Shown here: in pieces, positions 33,371-44,739 of the stretch
Numbering within the stretch: position 1 is the first letter of the stretch
Layout of the letters: every line of letters begins with the position of its first letter
Assembly (NCBI GenBank): GCA_034521225.1
Contig: JAXHMR010000014.1
Span: 1 to 64,000, forward strand
Length of the DNA: 64,000 nucleotides
Source: Woeseia sp034521225
GTDB taxonomy: Bacteria > Pseudomonadota > Gammaproteobacteria > Steroidobacterales > Woeseiaceae
Reading direction: 5' to 3'
Position numbers and translations under genes: made by a program
The notes under the pieces: model-generated
The model's input: the letters and a program-made list of their open reading frames with translations, nothing else
Databases searched by the model: none
Told to the model about the DNA's origin: nothing

Positions 33371-34932
33371 TGACGACGCGAATATACATACCCCGCGAAA
33401 CCGCCGCGCTGTCACTTGGCGCGGACAGCGTTGCAAATGCTATAGAGACGACTGCAGCGGCGCGTGGTGAGTCCATTGAGATCGTGCGTAACGGGTCGTG
33501 GGGCATCACATGGCTCGAGCCGCTCGTCGAAGTCGACACAGGCAGCCAGCGCATCGCCTACGGCCCGGTCAGCGCGGACGACGTTGCGGGGCTCTTCGAT
33601 GCGGGCCTGATGACGGGCGGCGAACACACACTTTGCCTCGGTCCGACAGAGTCCATTCCGTGGCTCGCCCAACAAGAGCGATGGACTTTTCAGCGCTGCG
33701 GGCTCGCCGATCCGTTGTCCTTGAAAGACTATGAGCAGAATGGCGGATTTGCAGGCTTGAGAAACGCCTTTGCGTCCGGTCCGGAGGCAGTGATCGCAGC
33801 CGTCAAGGACTCCGGACTGCGCGGGCGCGGCGGCGCCGGTTTCCCGACCGGCATCAAGTGGCAGACGGTAGCCGGCACCAGCGCTGACCAGAAGTACATC
33901 GCCTGCAACGCTGACGAAGGCGACAGCGGCACCTTTTCCGACCGCCTGCTGATGGAAGGTGATCCGTTTACGCTGATCGAGGGCATGCTGATTGCGGGTT
34001 ATGCCGTCGGCGCGACACGCGGTTACATCTACCTGCGCTCCGAGTACCCGCTGGTGCATGAGATATTCAACAAAGCCCTGAACATTGCGCGCGACGGCGG
34101 CTGGCTCGGCACCGACATCGACGGCAGCGGCTTTAACTTTGACATTGAATTGCACCTTGGGGCCGGCTCGTACGTTTGCGGCGAGGAAACCGCCATGCTC
34201 GACAGCCTCGAAGGCAAAGCCGGCATCGTGCGTTTCAAGCCGCCGCTGCCGGCATTCGAAGGCCTGTTCGGCAAACCGACGGTCGTCAACAATGTCGTCA
34301 CACTCGGCTCCGTGCCGAACATCCTGGCACTTGGTGCCGAGCGTTACGCCGCACTCGGCGTCGGCCGTTCGAAAGGCACGCTGGCATTTCAACTGGCAGG
34401 CAACATCCGCCGCGGCGGGCTTGTCGAACTGCCGTTCGGCACCAGCCTGCGCGAGCTGATCATGGACTGGGGCGGCGGCACGATGAGCGGCCGGCCAGTG
34501 CGGGCCGTGCAGATAGGCGGCCCGCTCGGTGCGTACCTGCCGGAATCGAAACTCGACCTGCCGCTCGACTACGAGGCCTTTGCCGCCGCCGAGGCGATGA
34601 TCGGCCACGGCGGCATCGTCGTCTTCGACGACACCGTCGACATGGCGGAACAGGCGCGTTTCGCGATGGAATTTTGCGCAATTGAGTCCTGTGGCAAATG
34701 CACGCCGTGCCGGATCGGCTCGGTGCGCGGCGTCGAGGTCATAGACCGTATCGTCGCCAACGAGCGCCGTGACGCCAATCTGGCGCTGCTCAGCGAACTT
34801 TGCGACACCATGGTCGATGGCTCGCTGTGCGCCATGGGCGGAATGACCCCATATCCTGTGCGGAGTGCGTTAAAATACTTCCCCGAGGATTTCACACGCG
34901 CTGAAACAGCTGGCGCGGGAGTACCGGCATGA
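33370..34932 (+). CDS. fdsB: NAD-dependent formate dehydrogenase beta subunit
   Basis: NuoF-like diaphorase subunit that reduces NAD with electrons from the alpha subunit. It has an N-terminal thioredoxin-like part (residues 1-110), then the NADH/FMN site GLRGRGGAGFPTGIKW, NADEGDSGTFSDR, GAGSYVCGEETAML, and the 4Fe-4S ligands in ESCGKCTPCR with a later Cys. 520 residues, normal for FdsB. The frame is intact. Overlaps fdsA by ATGA. Confidence 0.94.
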   Translation: MTTRIYIPRETAALSLGADSVANAIETTAAARGESIEIVRNGSWGITWLEPLVEVDTGSQRIAYGPVSADDVAGLFDAGLMTGGEHTLCLGPTESIPWLAQQERWTFQRCGLADPLSLKDYEQNGGFAGLRNAFASGPEAVIAAVKDSGLRGRGGAGFPTGIKWQTVAGTSADQKYIACNADEGDSGTFSDRLLMEGDPFTLIEGMLIAGYAVGATRGYIYLRSEYPLVHEIFNKALNIARDGGWLGTDIDGSGFNFDIELHLGAGSYVCGEETAMLDSLEGKAGIVRFKPPLPAFEGLFGKPTVVNNVVTLGSVPNILALGAERYAALGVGRSKGTLAFQLAGNIRRGGLVELPFGTSLRELIMDWGGGTMSGRPVRAVQIGGPLGAYLPESKLDLPLDYEAFAAAEAMIGHGGIVVFDDTVDMAEQARFAMEFCAIESCGKCTPCRIGSVRGVEVIDRIVANERRDANLALLSELCDTMVDGSLCAMGGMTPYPVRSALKYFPEDFTRAETAGAGVPA

Positions 34933-37781
34933 CCCTCCTCAAAGAACCCGATCTCGGCACGCCGCCGAGCAAGTCCACCGAATACGTCACCGTCGATATC
35001 GACGGCGTCCGCACGAAAGTTGCGGCCGGCACGACAGTGTTGCGCGCCGCGCGCGGTGCGGGCATCGACATCCCGAAACTGTGCGCCACGGACAACCTGG
35101 AGCCGTTCGGCTCGTGCCGGCTGTGCGTCGTCGAGATCGAGGGCCGCAGGGGCTACCCGGCTTCGTGCACGACACCGGTAGAGGAAGGCATGCAGGTGCG
35201 GACGCAGACTGGTGCGGTTGCGAAGCTGCGGCGCAACGTCATGGAGCTCTACATCTCCGACCACCCGCTTGATTGCCTGACCTGCTCCGCGAACGGCGAC
35301 TGTGAATTGCAGGACATGGCCGGCGCCGTCGGCCTGCGCGATGTGCGCTATGGGATGGAAGGCGAGAATCACCTCGATGCGCCGGTCGACGATAGCAACC
35401 CCTACTTTTCGTTTGACCCGAGCAAGTGCATCGTCTGCTCACGTTGCGTGCGCGCCTGTGACGAGGTTCAGGGCACATTCGCATTGACGATCGAGGGACG
35501 CGGCTTCGAGGCCAAGGTTGCCGCCAGTGCCAATGAAAACTTCCTCGATTCGGAGTGCGTGTCCTGCGGCGCCTGCGTGCAAGCCTGCCCGACCGCGACG
35601 CTGATGGAAAAAACGATCATCGACCACGGCCAGCCGGAACACAGCGTGCTGACGACGTGCGCCTATTGCGGCGTCGGCTGCTCGTTCAAGGCGGATATGA
35701 AGGGCGACCAGGTTGTACGCATGACCCCGTACAAGGACGGCCAGGCGAATCACGGGCACAGCTGCGTCAAGGGCCGCTTCGCGTGGGGCTACGCCTCGCA
35801 CCGCGAGCGCGTCATGGACCCGATGGTCCGCGACAGTATTGATGAGCCATGGCGCAAGGTCAGCTGGGATGAGGCGATCGGCTTCGCGGCAGAGCGCTTC
35901 AAGGCGATACAGGCGAAATACGGCCGCAAGTCGGTCGGCGGCATCACATCATCGCGTTGCACCAATGAAGAAGTGTTCGTCGTGCAGAAACTCGTGCGCG
36001 CAGCATTCGGCAACAACAATGTCGACACCTGCGCGCGTGTCTGTCATTCGCCGACCGGCTACGGGCTGAAGCAGACGCTCGGCACGTCCGCCGGCACCCA
36101 GCCGTTCGACAGCGTCATGGATGCCGACGTCATCGTCGTCATCGGCGCCAACCCGACCGAAGGCCATCCGGTGTTTGCGTCGCAGATGAAGCGGCGCCTG
36201 CGCGAGGGCGCGAAGCTGATTGTTTGCGACCCGCGCAAGATCGGCCTGGTGCGATCACCGCACGTCGAGGCCGACTACCACCTGCCGCTGCAACCCGGCA
36301 CAAACGTGCCGCTGATCAATGCGTTTGCGCACGTCGTCGTCAGCGAAGGCCTGACCGACGACGAGTACATTGCCGAACGTTGCGACCTTGACTCCTTTGA
36401 AGCGTGGAAAGCCTGCGTCCTGAAACCGGAAAATTCACCGGAGGCGGTTGCCGAAGTTACCGGCGTGCCCGCCGACGACATTCGCGAAGCGGCGCGTCTC
36501 TATGCCAGCGCCGGGCGCGGAGCTATCTACTACGGTCTCGGTGTTACGGAACACAGCCAGGGCTCGACGATGGTCATGGGCATGGCCAATCTCGCCATGG
36601 CAACCGGCAACATCGGCTACTCGGGCTGCGGCGTCAATCCGCTGCGCGGCCAGAACAACGTGCAGGGCTCCTGCGACATGGGCTCGTTCCCGCACGAACT
36701 GCCCGGCTACCGGCCGGTGGGCGACGACGCCGTTCGCGGCACATTCGAGGCCATGTGGGGAGTTGAGCTCGACGCGGAACCGGGCTTTCGCATCCCGAAC
36801 ATGTTCGATGCCGCGATCGCGGGCACCTACAAGGGCATGTACATACAGGGCGAGGACCTCGCGCAATCCGACCCGAATACCAAGCATGTCGAAGCGGCGC
36901 TCACGAGCCTTGAGTGCGTCGTCGTGCAGGATTTGTTCCTGAACGAGACCGCAAAGTTTGCACACGTTTTCCTGCCGGGCACATCGTTCCTTGAAAAGGA
37001 CGGCACGTTCATCAATGCCGAGCGCCGCATCAACCGCGTACGCCCGGTCATGAAACCACGCCAGGGCAAGGCCGAGTGGCTGATCACGCAGGAACTGGCG
37101 CAGGCGCTGGGCTACCCGATGAATTACTCCAGCGAAGCGGAAATCATGGATGAAATCGCCGCGCTGACACCGACGTTCGGTGGCGTCTCGTTCAGGTTCC
37201 TCGACGAAGTCGGCAGCGTGCAATGGCCGTGCAACAACGATGCGCCGATGGGCACGCCCATCATGCACATCGACCAGTTCGTTCGCGGCAAAGGGCTGTT
37301 CGTCGAAACCGATTTCATCCCGACCGAGGAACGCAGTAACCGCAAGTTCCCGTTATTGCTGACGACCGGCCGCATCCTGTCGCAGTACAACGTCGGCGCG
37401 CAGACACGCCGCACCGACAACGTCATCTGGTACCGCGAGGACCTGCTCGAAATCCACCCGCACGATGCCGAAACCCGCGGCATCAACGAAGGCGACCTCG
37501 TCAGCCTGGCCAGCCGCAAGGGTGACATTACGCTGCGAGCAACGGTCACCGACCGCGTCAAGCCCGGCGTCGTCTATACAACCTTCCACAACCCCGAGAC
37601 CGGCGCCAATGTCGTAACGACCGAGTACAGCGACTGGGCCACGAACTGCCCCGAGTACAAGGTAACGGCCGTGCAAGTCGCACCCGCCGTGCACCGCTCG
37701 GCGTGGCAACAGGAGTTCGAGGAGCAGGCAGAAGAAGCGCGGCCGGGTCCTCGAGGAAGAAGCGACCGAAGCGGGGAGTAA
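34929..37781 (+). CDS. fdsA: NAD-dependent formate dehydrogenase alpha (molybdenum) subunit
   Basis: Cytoplasmic catalytic subunit: formate to CO2. Domains in order: N-terminal 2Fe-2S (residues 20-90), NuoG-like 4Fe-4S (CLTCSANGDCELQ), two ferredoxin 4Fe-4S clusters (CIVCSRCVRACD, CVSCGACVQACP), then the molybdopterin domain from CAYCGVGCSF. The active-site residue is Cys372 (codon TGT at 36042, in TCARVCHSPTG), so this is a Cys enzyme and not a selenoenzyme. 950 residues, normal. The last 15 residues may be out of frame: another frame reads RVLEEEATEAGSNCAR. No fdsD follows. Confidence 0.94.
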   Translation: MTLLKEPDLGTPPSKSTEYVTVDIDGVRTKVAAGTTVLRAARGAGIDIPKLCATDNLEPFGSCRLCVVEIEGRRGYPASCTTPVEEGMQVRTQTGAVAKLRRNVMELYISDHPLDCLTCSANGDCELQDMAGAVGLRDVRYGMEGENHLDAPVDDSNPYFSFDPSKCIVCSRCVRACDEVQGTFALTIEGRGFEAKVAASANENFLDSECVSCGACVQACPTATLMEKTIIDHGQPEHSVLTTCAYCGVGCSFKADMKGDQVVRMTPYKDGQANHGHSCVKGRFAWGYASHRERVMDPMVRDSIDEPWRKVSWDEAIGFAAERFKAIQAKYGRKSVGGITSSRCTNEEVFVVQKLVRAAFGNNNVDTCARVCHSPTGYGLKQTLGTSAGTQPFDSVMDADVIVVIGANPTEGHPVFASQMKRRLREGAKLIVCDPRKIGLVRSPHVEADYHLPLQPGTNVPLINAFAHVVVSEGLTDDEYIAERCDLDSFEAWKACVLKPENSPEAVAEVTGVPADDIREAARLYASAGRGAIYYGLGVTEHSQGSTMVMGMANLAMATGNIGYSGCGVNPLRGQNNVQGSCDMGSFPHELPGYRPVGDDAVRGTFEAMWGVELDAEPGFRIPNMFDAAIAGTYKGMYIQGEDLAQSDPNTKHVEAALTSLECVVVQDLFLNETAKFAHVFLPGTSFLEKDGTFINAERRINRVRPVMKPRQGKAEWLITQELAQALGYPMNYSSEAEIMDEIAALTPTFGGVSFRFLDEVGSVQWPCNNDAPMGTPIMHIDQFVRGKGLFVETDFIPTEERSNRKFPLLLTTGRILSQYNVGAQTRRTDNVIWYREDLLEIHPHDAETRGINEGDLVSLASRKGDITLRATVTDRVKPGVVYTTFHNPETGANVVTTEYSDWATNCPEYKVTAVQVAPAVHRSAWQQEFEEQAEEARPGPRGRSDRSGE

Positions 37782-37814
37782 TTGCGCGCGATGACAGGCG
37801 AACGCGCTGGGGCG

Positions 37815-38351
37815 TCACTCCTCGCCGGGAGCCTGTTCTTTCGCCACAACCGGAGCGGCCGCCGGCGCATCGCCATCGTCGAACAGCCAGCGGTTCAGCG
37901 GTTCCTTGATCAGGCGCGGGAACAGGAAGTACAGGACGACCAGCGCGGCTATACCGAAGTACTCGAAGCGTTCGATCAGCCAGACCGGCCACAGGAATGC
38001 CATGACGGTGTTCTGGATCGATTGCACCGTGACGCGTATTAGTATTTCAAACAGTTGCCCGGTCAGGAAAGTGCCGATGCCCTCTGCCGCGGCAAACTCG
38101 GCAATGACCGTGCGGATTTCAAGCCATATAAACGTGATGACGAATCCGCAGGCATAGAGACCGCCGCCGCGCGCGTTCCAGACGGTATGGAACGACCGCT
38201 TGAGGACGCGCAGCAACTGGCCCGGAAACGCGCGCGGTTCGTCCTTCAGCGTACGGCCGAGGCTTACGGTTTCGCGGCCGCGGTTCTTCATGCGGGCGAT
38301 GAAGGATGGCTTTTTCACTTTAGGACGTGCGGCCACGGGGGCTCCCGTCAT
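37815..38351 (-). CDS. hypothetical membrane protein
   Basis: 178-residue protein with a basic N-terminus, a first membrane segment near residue 68 (YACGFVITFIWLEIRTVI), a hydrophobic middle (TVMAFLWPVWLIERF) and a second strong one near 135 (FGIAALVVLYFLFP), then an acidic and alanine-rich tail. I do not recognise a family. The ATG at 38351 lies inside a half REP unit; the GTG 15 bases downstream could be the original start. The frame is intact. Its 3' end faces fdsA across 33 bases. Confidence 0.6.
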   Translation of the reverse strand: MTGAPVAARPKVKKPSFIARMKNRGRETVSLGRTLKDEPRAFPGQLLRVLKRSFHTVWNARGGGLYACGFVITFIWLEIRTVIAEFAAAEGIGTFLTGQLFEILIRVTVQSIQNTVMAFLWPVWLIERFEYFGIAALVVLYFLFPRLIKEPLNRWLFDDGDAPAAAPVVAKEQAPGEE

Positions 38352-38363
38352 CGCGAGGCGCGG
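38347..38363 (+). repeat. half REP-like unit
   Basis: The sequence gtcatcgcgaggcgcgg is the first part of the REP unit seen elsewhere. It covers the start codon of the membrane-protein gene and abuts the stop of the SYLF gene at 38364. Confidence 0.6.
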
Positions 38364-38909
38364 TCATTCCTTGTCGAGTTTGGTGAATTTTGAACCCTCC
38401 AGCGTCAGGTTGTACATCAGGCCCTTCGAGCCAAAGATAAAACCAACCACCGGGTCCTTGACGTTCTGAGAATCGATCGTCTTGCCGGCACCAATGTCAA
38501 TCAGTGCTACGGAGCCGTCGACACCCGCCTTCCACCCGTTGCTGTTGCGAAACTTGTTGAGTGATTCCTCGGTCATGAACGCGATGACGATTGACTTCGC
38601 CTGCGCGCCCAGCTGCAAGCCGATGGAACCGGCCGCCGTGCGATAGTAATCAACGGTTCGGCCGCCGACGCGCAGCGCACCTTCGCCGGTTTCACCGCCG
38701 ATGCCGATACCCACCTTGATGACACGCGGGAACACCAGGTAACCGGCGGCCTTGTCGAGGAAAGCATCCGCGCCATTGACCTCTTCCCGGAATGCCACGA
38801 GCGCATCGTTGACGTCGGCATCGATTTCCGCAGCGGTCGCGCCGAGCGCCTGTACGGGCATTGCGAACAGCACGAACAGTGCCAGACATGCTGTTATTGC
38901 TTTGTTCAT
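38364..38909 (-). CDS. SYLF/YSC84-domain exported protein
   Basis: 181-residue protein with a cleavable signal peptide (ACLALFVLFAMPVQALGA) followed by a single SYLF domain: AGYLVFPRVIKVGIGIGGETGEGAL and GLQLGAQAKSIVIAFMTEE are typical. Eukaryotic SYLF proteins bind phosphoinositides; bacterial periplasmic members are thought to bind lipid. The frame is intact. The ATG at 38909 has AGGAG at good distance. It follows the cytochrome gene by 70 bases and may be read through from the operon upstream. Confidence 0.82.
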   Translation of the reverse strand: MNKAITACLALFVLFAMPVQALGATAAEIDADVNDALVAFREEVNGADAFLDKAAGYLVFPRVIKVGIGIGGETGEGALRVGGRTVDYYRTAAGSIGLQLGAQAKSIVIAFMTEESLNKFRNSNGWKAGVDGSVALIDIGAGKTIDSQNVKDPVVGFIFGSKGLMYNLTLEGSKFTKLDKE

Positions 38910-38979
38910 TGGTGAACTCCTGTCTTCAGATACTGGCCGGACAGTCTGCACGATTGCAACTGAAACCCGGCTGAACAAG

Positions 38980-39337
38980 TCAGCCGCCGCCGGCGCTGAC
39001 TGGCGGCGGCAACAGGCTCGGCGGAATCGGCGCCCGCCGCCGGTTTGGCTGCGGCGGATGGTTCTCCGCCCAGATCGTCGAGGATACTCTCCTCGGTCGC
39101 CGCATCGAACTGCCACAGGTTCTGTGTCGCCTGCATCCAGCGAATGATATCAAGCCACGTCTGCCGATCGGCGCGCTGGGCGGTCACCAGCGCATGTGAA
39201 TGACAGCCTCCGCAATGAATACGCACCTGCTCCCACCCCGGCGCACGAACCAGGCCGGTGTTTTCGTCGATCTCCGCGGCCGCGACTGCACCGGTCCCGG
39301 CCAGCAGCCACACGGCGATTGCGAGGCATCTGCGCAT
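38980..39337 (-). CDS. sulfite dehydrogenase c-type cytochrome subunit (SorB-like), one frameshift
   Basis: Small periplasmic monohaem cytochrome c. A signal peptide (CLAIAVWLLAGTGAVAAA) is followed by the haem site CGGCH near residue 44 and the typical TWLDIIRWMQ...QNLW segment. A one-base shift near 39070 restores the end: AENHPPQPNRRRAPIPPSLL, a tail typical of cytochromes encoded beside sulfite oxidases. About 119 residues. The ATG overlaps the upstream enzyme's stop as TGATG. It should accept electrons from sulfite oxidation and pass them to the terminal oxidase. Confidence 0.83.
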
Positions 39338-40653
39338 CACGCCGTCACACCGATTGCAATGCGGTGGCAGGCGTTATTCAGGTAACCGCGCGGATTCCAG
39401 CCGGGAAGCACCATCGGTTGCCGTTGTCCGTTGGCATCTTCGGCGCGCGCCCAGACTTCGTAATAGCCGGGCTGCGGGAAACTGACGGATGCTGAAAAAT
39501 GCTGCCACGCGAGTCGGTTCACCGGTTTGGTCAGCGCCGCCCGCTGCCAGGTGGCACCAAAATCGATCGACGTAAACACGCGACGCACCGCAAGATCGCC
39601 CGCCCACGCGTGGCCACGCACGAGCAGCGGTTCGCCGATCGCGTGCGTAATACCCGACTTTGGCATCGTGATCAGCGACCTCACCGGCATCGACTCTATG
39701 ATGCACATGTCCTCGTCCGCCACCGCCGTGCCGGGCGCGACCGGCGCGCACGGCACGCGGTAGGACTGGCCGAGCGTCTTTCGCCGTCGTGAACCCGGTC
39801 CCGGATCAGCAGCCGGCTCGAGCCACTTGCCGCTGACCGATGCCGGCCAGCCGGCGCAAACGAGACGCAGCGGGGCGCCGTGCAACAACGGCAACGGCTC
39901 GCCGTTCATCGCCCACACCAGCATTGATTCCTTTTCGAGCGCCTTTTCGAGCGGCACACCGCGCGAAATGGGGCGCTTGTCCGGATCCCCGGACAGGTGC
40001 GTGTCCGCGCCCTCATAGGCGACATAGACGGCATCATCGGCGATGCCGACATCGTCAAGCACATCACGGAGGCGCACACCCGTCCATTCCGGGCAGCCGA
40101 TCGCGCCGGTCGTCCACTGGTTGCCACGGGCCGGCGGGTAGAACTCCGCACGGCCATTACCACCGCATTCGATCTGCAATTGCAGCGTGTGGTGCCGGAA
40201 GCGCTGTTTCAGTTCATCGAGCGACATCGTCGCCGGACGCAGGCATGCCTCTCCGTCGATGCTAAAGCGCCAATCGGAGGGGCCAGTAGCCGCAAGCGGC
40301 GGCGGCACGCCGTTGTTGCGGACGAACAGGCGGTTCGCCGGTGTTACGTTGTCATCGAGCAAGTGCGCCGGCGTCTCGGCGTTGATCGGCCGGTCATTCA
40401 ATATCGTCAGGCCATCTTTGCCCGGCAACTCGAACGCGTCGCTGTCCTGTGCGAAAGCCGCTGGTATCAGTCCGCCTGGCATGTTCGACGCGAAAGGAAT
40501 CGCGCCACCCAGTGCTGCGGTCATGGCCGCGAGGCCGCTGCCCCGCAGGAAACCGCGGCGAGTCAGCGGATGCGTCTCCCTGCCCCACAACAACCTGTCG
40601 GCCCCGGCCGGATCCCTGGCGTACAGGGCATGGATGCCCTTCCTGTTACTCAT
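39337..40653 (-). CDS. periplasmic sulfite:cytochrome c oxidoreductase (SorA/SoxC-like)
   Basis: Molybdenum enzyme oxidising sulfite to sulfate in the periplasm. A twin-arginine signal (TRRGFLRGSGLAAM) starts near residue 31. The molybdopterin domain has the Mo-ligand Cys in IECGGNGRAEF near residue 170 and a GCPEWTGVRL block; the C-terminal dimerisation domain has VRRVFTSIDFGATWQRA. Around 39760-39800 about 20 residues read better in another frame (IRDRVHDGE), so two indels cancel. About 438 residues. The ATG at 40653 has GGAGGGA upstream and overlaps the 3' end of hutG by eight bases, so translation is probably coupled to the hut operon. Confidence 0.85.
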   Translation of the reverse strand: MSNRKGIHALYARDPAGADRLLWGRETHPLTRRGFLRGSGLAAMTAALGGAIPFASNMPGGLIPAAFAQDSDAFELPGKDGLTILNDRPINAETPAHLLDDNVTPANRLFVRNNGVPPPLAATGPSDWRFSIDGEACLRPATMSLDELKQRFRHHTLQLQIECGGNGRAEFYPPARGNQWTTGAIGCPEWTGVRLRDVLDDVGIADDAVYVAYEGADTHLSGDPDKRPISRGVPLEKALEKESMLVWAMNGEPLPLLHGAPLRLVCAGWPASVSGKWLEPAADPGPGSRRRKTLGQSYRVPCAPVAPGTAVADEDMCIIESMPVRSLITMPKSGITHAIGEPLLVRGHAWAGDLAVRRVFTSIDFGATWQRAALTKPVNRLAWQHFSASVSFPQPGYYEVWARAEDANGQRQPMVLPGWNPRGYLNNACHRIAIGVTA

Positions 40654-41476
40654 GCTCCCTCCGGGCGTAATCGTAACGCGCATAGCGCGCGCGAGCTGCC
40701 TCAAGATACGCACGCAACAATTGTTCAAGTACGGGAACCAGCTGCGCGCTTGAGGTTTCATCATAACGCATCGTCTTTTCGTCCATGTAGCTCCGCTGCG
40801 CAAGCTCCAGCTGCACGGCGTGCACATCGCGAGCCGGGTCGCCGTAATGCCGCGTGATATGGCCGCCGGTAAAGCGGCCATTGATTACGGAGGTTTGCGG
40901 TGCATCGGTCAGCACGCCGGCCAGCGCCTTACCGATATCGGCCGCGCAGCTCCTGCCGCCCCACGTGCCGACATTCAGCACCGGTAATTCGCCGTCAAAC
41001 AGCAGCGGCGCCTCGCTGACGATGGAATGTGCATCCCACAGTAATGCATAGCCGAATTCCTGCCGGATGGCGTGTAGCATCTCCGCAAGCTGCGCGTGAT
41101 ACGGCTGCCAGTACGCCGCTATGCGTTCCCGCTCTTCATCCTGGCCGACCGGCGTGCCGTCTGCGTAAATCGGCTCGCCGGCAAACGTCCGGTCCGGACA
41201 GATGCCGGTGGACTGGCCCTTGCCGTACAGTGCCGCATCGTCCGGCGGCCGGTTCAGGTCAACGACATAGCGGGAATAGCGCGCGGTGATGACACTGGCG
41301 CCAAGGTCTGTTGCAAACGCATACAATTGAGCCACATGCCAGTCGGTGTCCGGCAACGCGCGACCGGCAGCAGACAGGCGCGCGCTGATTGTGTCCGGCA
41401 CGAGCCTGCCATCGTGCGGGATGCTGACGAGCAGCGGTGTGCTGCCACGGACTACGTCGAATACGGGCTCGCTCAT
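40646..41476 (-). CDS. hutG: N-formylglutamate deformylase
   Basis: Last step of five-step histidine degradation: N-formylglutamate to glutamate and formate. Family blocks: SIPHDGRLVP near the start, DTDWHVAQLY, YVVDLNRPPDD, LLWDAHSIVSEAPLLFDG and GHITRHYGDP, which supply the metal ligands. 276 residues, normal. ATGA overlap with hutH upstream; downstream it overlaps the sulfite oxidoreductase gene. The formate released could feed the Fds formate dehydrogenase encoded 3 kb away. Confidence 0.92.
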   Translation of the reverse strand: MSEPVFDVVRGSTPLLVSIPHDGRLVPDTISARLSAAGRALPDTDWHVAQLYAFATDLGASVITARYSRYVVDLNRPPDDAALYGKGQSTGICPDRTFAGEPIYADGTPVGQDEERERIAAYWQPYHAQLAEMLHAIRQEFGYALLWDAHSIVSEAPLLFDGELPVLNVGTWGGRSCAADIGKALAGVLTDAPQTSVINGRFTGGHITRHYGDPARDVHAVQLELAQRSYMDEKTMRYDETSSAQLVPVLEQLLRAYLEAARARYARYDYARREHE

Positions 41477-42997
41477 GCCGGATAGCTTGGCAGCACCGGC
41501 CGGCAATGCTCACACAACGAACCACCATCGATCATTGTTGCCACGAGTTCGATCTCGGCCGACAGTGAACGGTCCTTGTCGTAGCTCGGCGAGAAATGGC
41601 GTATCTGCTGGATGATGCGCTCGAGCGTCGGCGAACTTTTTTGCGGATGGTGGAACTCGATCCCCTGCGCCGCCGCCAGCACCTCGATCGCAATGATATG
41701 CGCGACATTGTCTAGCATCGTGTGCAGGCGATACGCCGCGAACGTGGCCATGCTGACATGGTCTTCCTGGTTGGCCGACGTCGGCAGGCTGTCGACACTG
41801 GCCGGGTGTGCCAGGCTCTTGTTTTCCGACGCCAGCGCGGCAGCGGTGACCTGCGGCATCATGAAACCGGAGTTGAGCCCGCCTTCCTTGACGAGAAAGG
41901 CCGGCAGCCCGCTCAGGTGAGTATCGATCAGCAATGCAATGCGCCGTTCGGACAGCGCGCCGATTTCAGCAATCGCGAGCGCAAGGTAATCAGCTGCAAG
42001 CGCGACGGGTTCGGCGTGAAAATTGCCGCCTGACAGCACGTCGCCGGAATCGGCAAAGACCAGCGGATTGTCGGTGACCGCGTTGGCCTCAATCTCGAGG
42101 ACGCCAGCGACGTGATTAAGGACATCGACACAGGCGCCCATGACCTGGGGCTGGCAGCGTATCGAGTACGGATCCTGCACGCGGCTGCACTCGAGGTGTG
42201 ATGCGCGTATCTCGCTGCCCCGCATCAGGTCACGCAGCAATTTCGCGACTTCGACCTGGCCGCGCTGGCCGCGCACGACCTGGATTCGTTCATCAAACGG
42301 CGTATCGCTGCCCTTTATCGCATCGGCTGACATCGCACCGGCTGTAATCGCCCCGCCAGCAGGTGCTCGCAACGGAAAACAGCCGACAGTGCCAGCGCAG
42401 TCGATACCTGCGTGCCATTCAGCAATGCCAGCCCTTCCTTCGGTGCCAGCACGGCCGGTTCGAGACCGGCGTCGGCCAGCGCTTCTTCCGCCGACATGAC
42501 CTGGCCGTCGACGCTGACCTCACCGAAGCCGAGCAGTGCGCAGGCCATGTGCGCCAGCGGTGCGAGATCACCGGATGCGCCGACCGACCCTTTGGCCGGA
42601 ATAGACGGGTAGATTCCAGCGTCGATCATCGCGCACAGCGCGTCGATCAGTTCGGGCCTCACGCCGGAGTAACCCTCTGCAAGCGCGATGACTTTCAGCA
42701 CCATGATGAGCCGCACGGTCGCGTCCGGCAGCAGCGGCCCGACGCCGACGGCATGCGACGCGATCAGGTTCTCCTGCAGGTGCTGCAACTCGCTGTCGCT
42801 GACGCGGACCTGTGCCAGCTGGCCGAAGCCGGTATTGACACCGTAAACGGTTTTGCCGCCAGCCAGCACTTCCTGGATTGTCGCGCTCGACAGAGCGACC
42901 CGCCCGCGCGCTTCCGGACCCAGCTCGACCGTGCACGCGTCTCCCCACACCGCTCGCAAATCGGCAAGGCCGACCGTCGCTCCGTCTATCTGCAGGT

Positions 42998-43001
<4 letters not shown>
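41473..43001 (-). CDS. hutH: histidine ammonia-lyase, one frameshift
   Basis: First step of histidine use: histidine to urocanate and ammonia. The self-made MIO cofactor triad ASG is in KGSVGASGDLAPLAH near residue 143; NTGFGQLA and the later QDPYSIRCQPQVMG, NGGNFHAEP-like (SGGNFHAEPVA) and SANQEDHVSM blocks are all present. One frameshift lies near 42345 at a run of four G. About 509 residues after correction, normal. It overlaps hutU and hutG by ATGA at both ends. Confidence 0.93.
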
Positions 43002-44673
<1,672 letters not shown>

Positions 44674-44739
44674 CAGTCTGTCCTGGCGTCTGTGTTTCAG
44701 GAATTTTGCCCGGCGCTACGCGGCGTTCCGGGCGGTGTG

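Noticed and set aside
32288..34608. Two long minus-strand frames (382 and 398 codons)
   Set aside because: Antisense shadows of fdhD, fdsG and fdsB, with compositions typical of reverse-strand reading.
36042..36044. Selenocysteine in the formate dehydrogenase
   Set aside because: The active-site codon is TGT (Cys), and the frame has no internal TGA.
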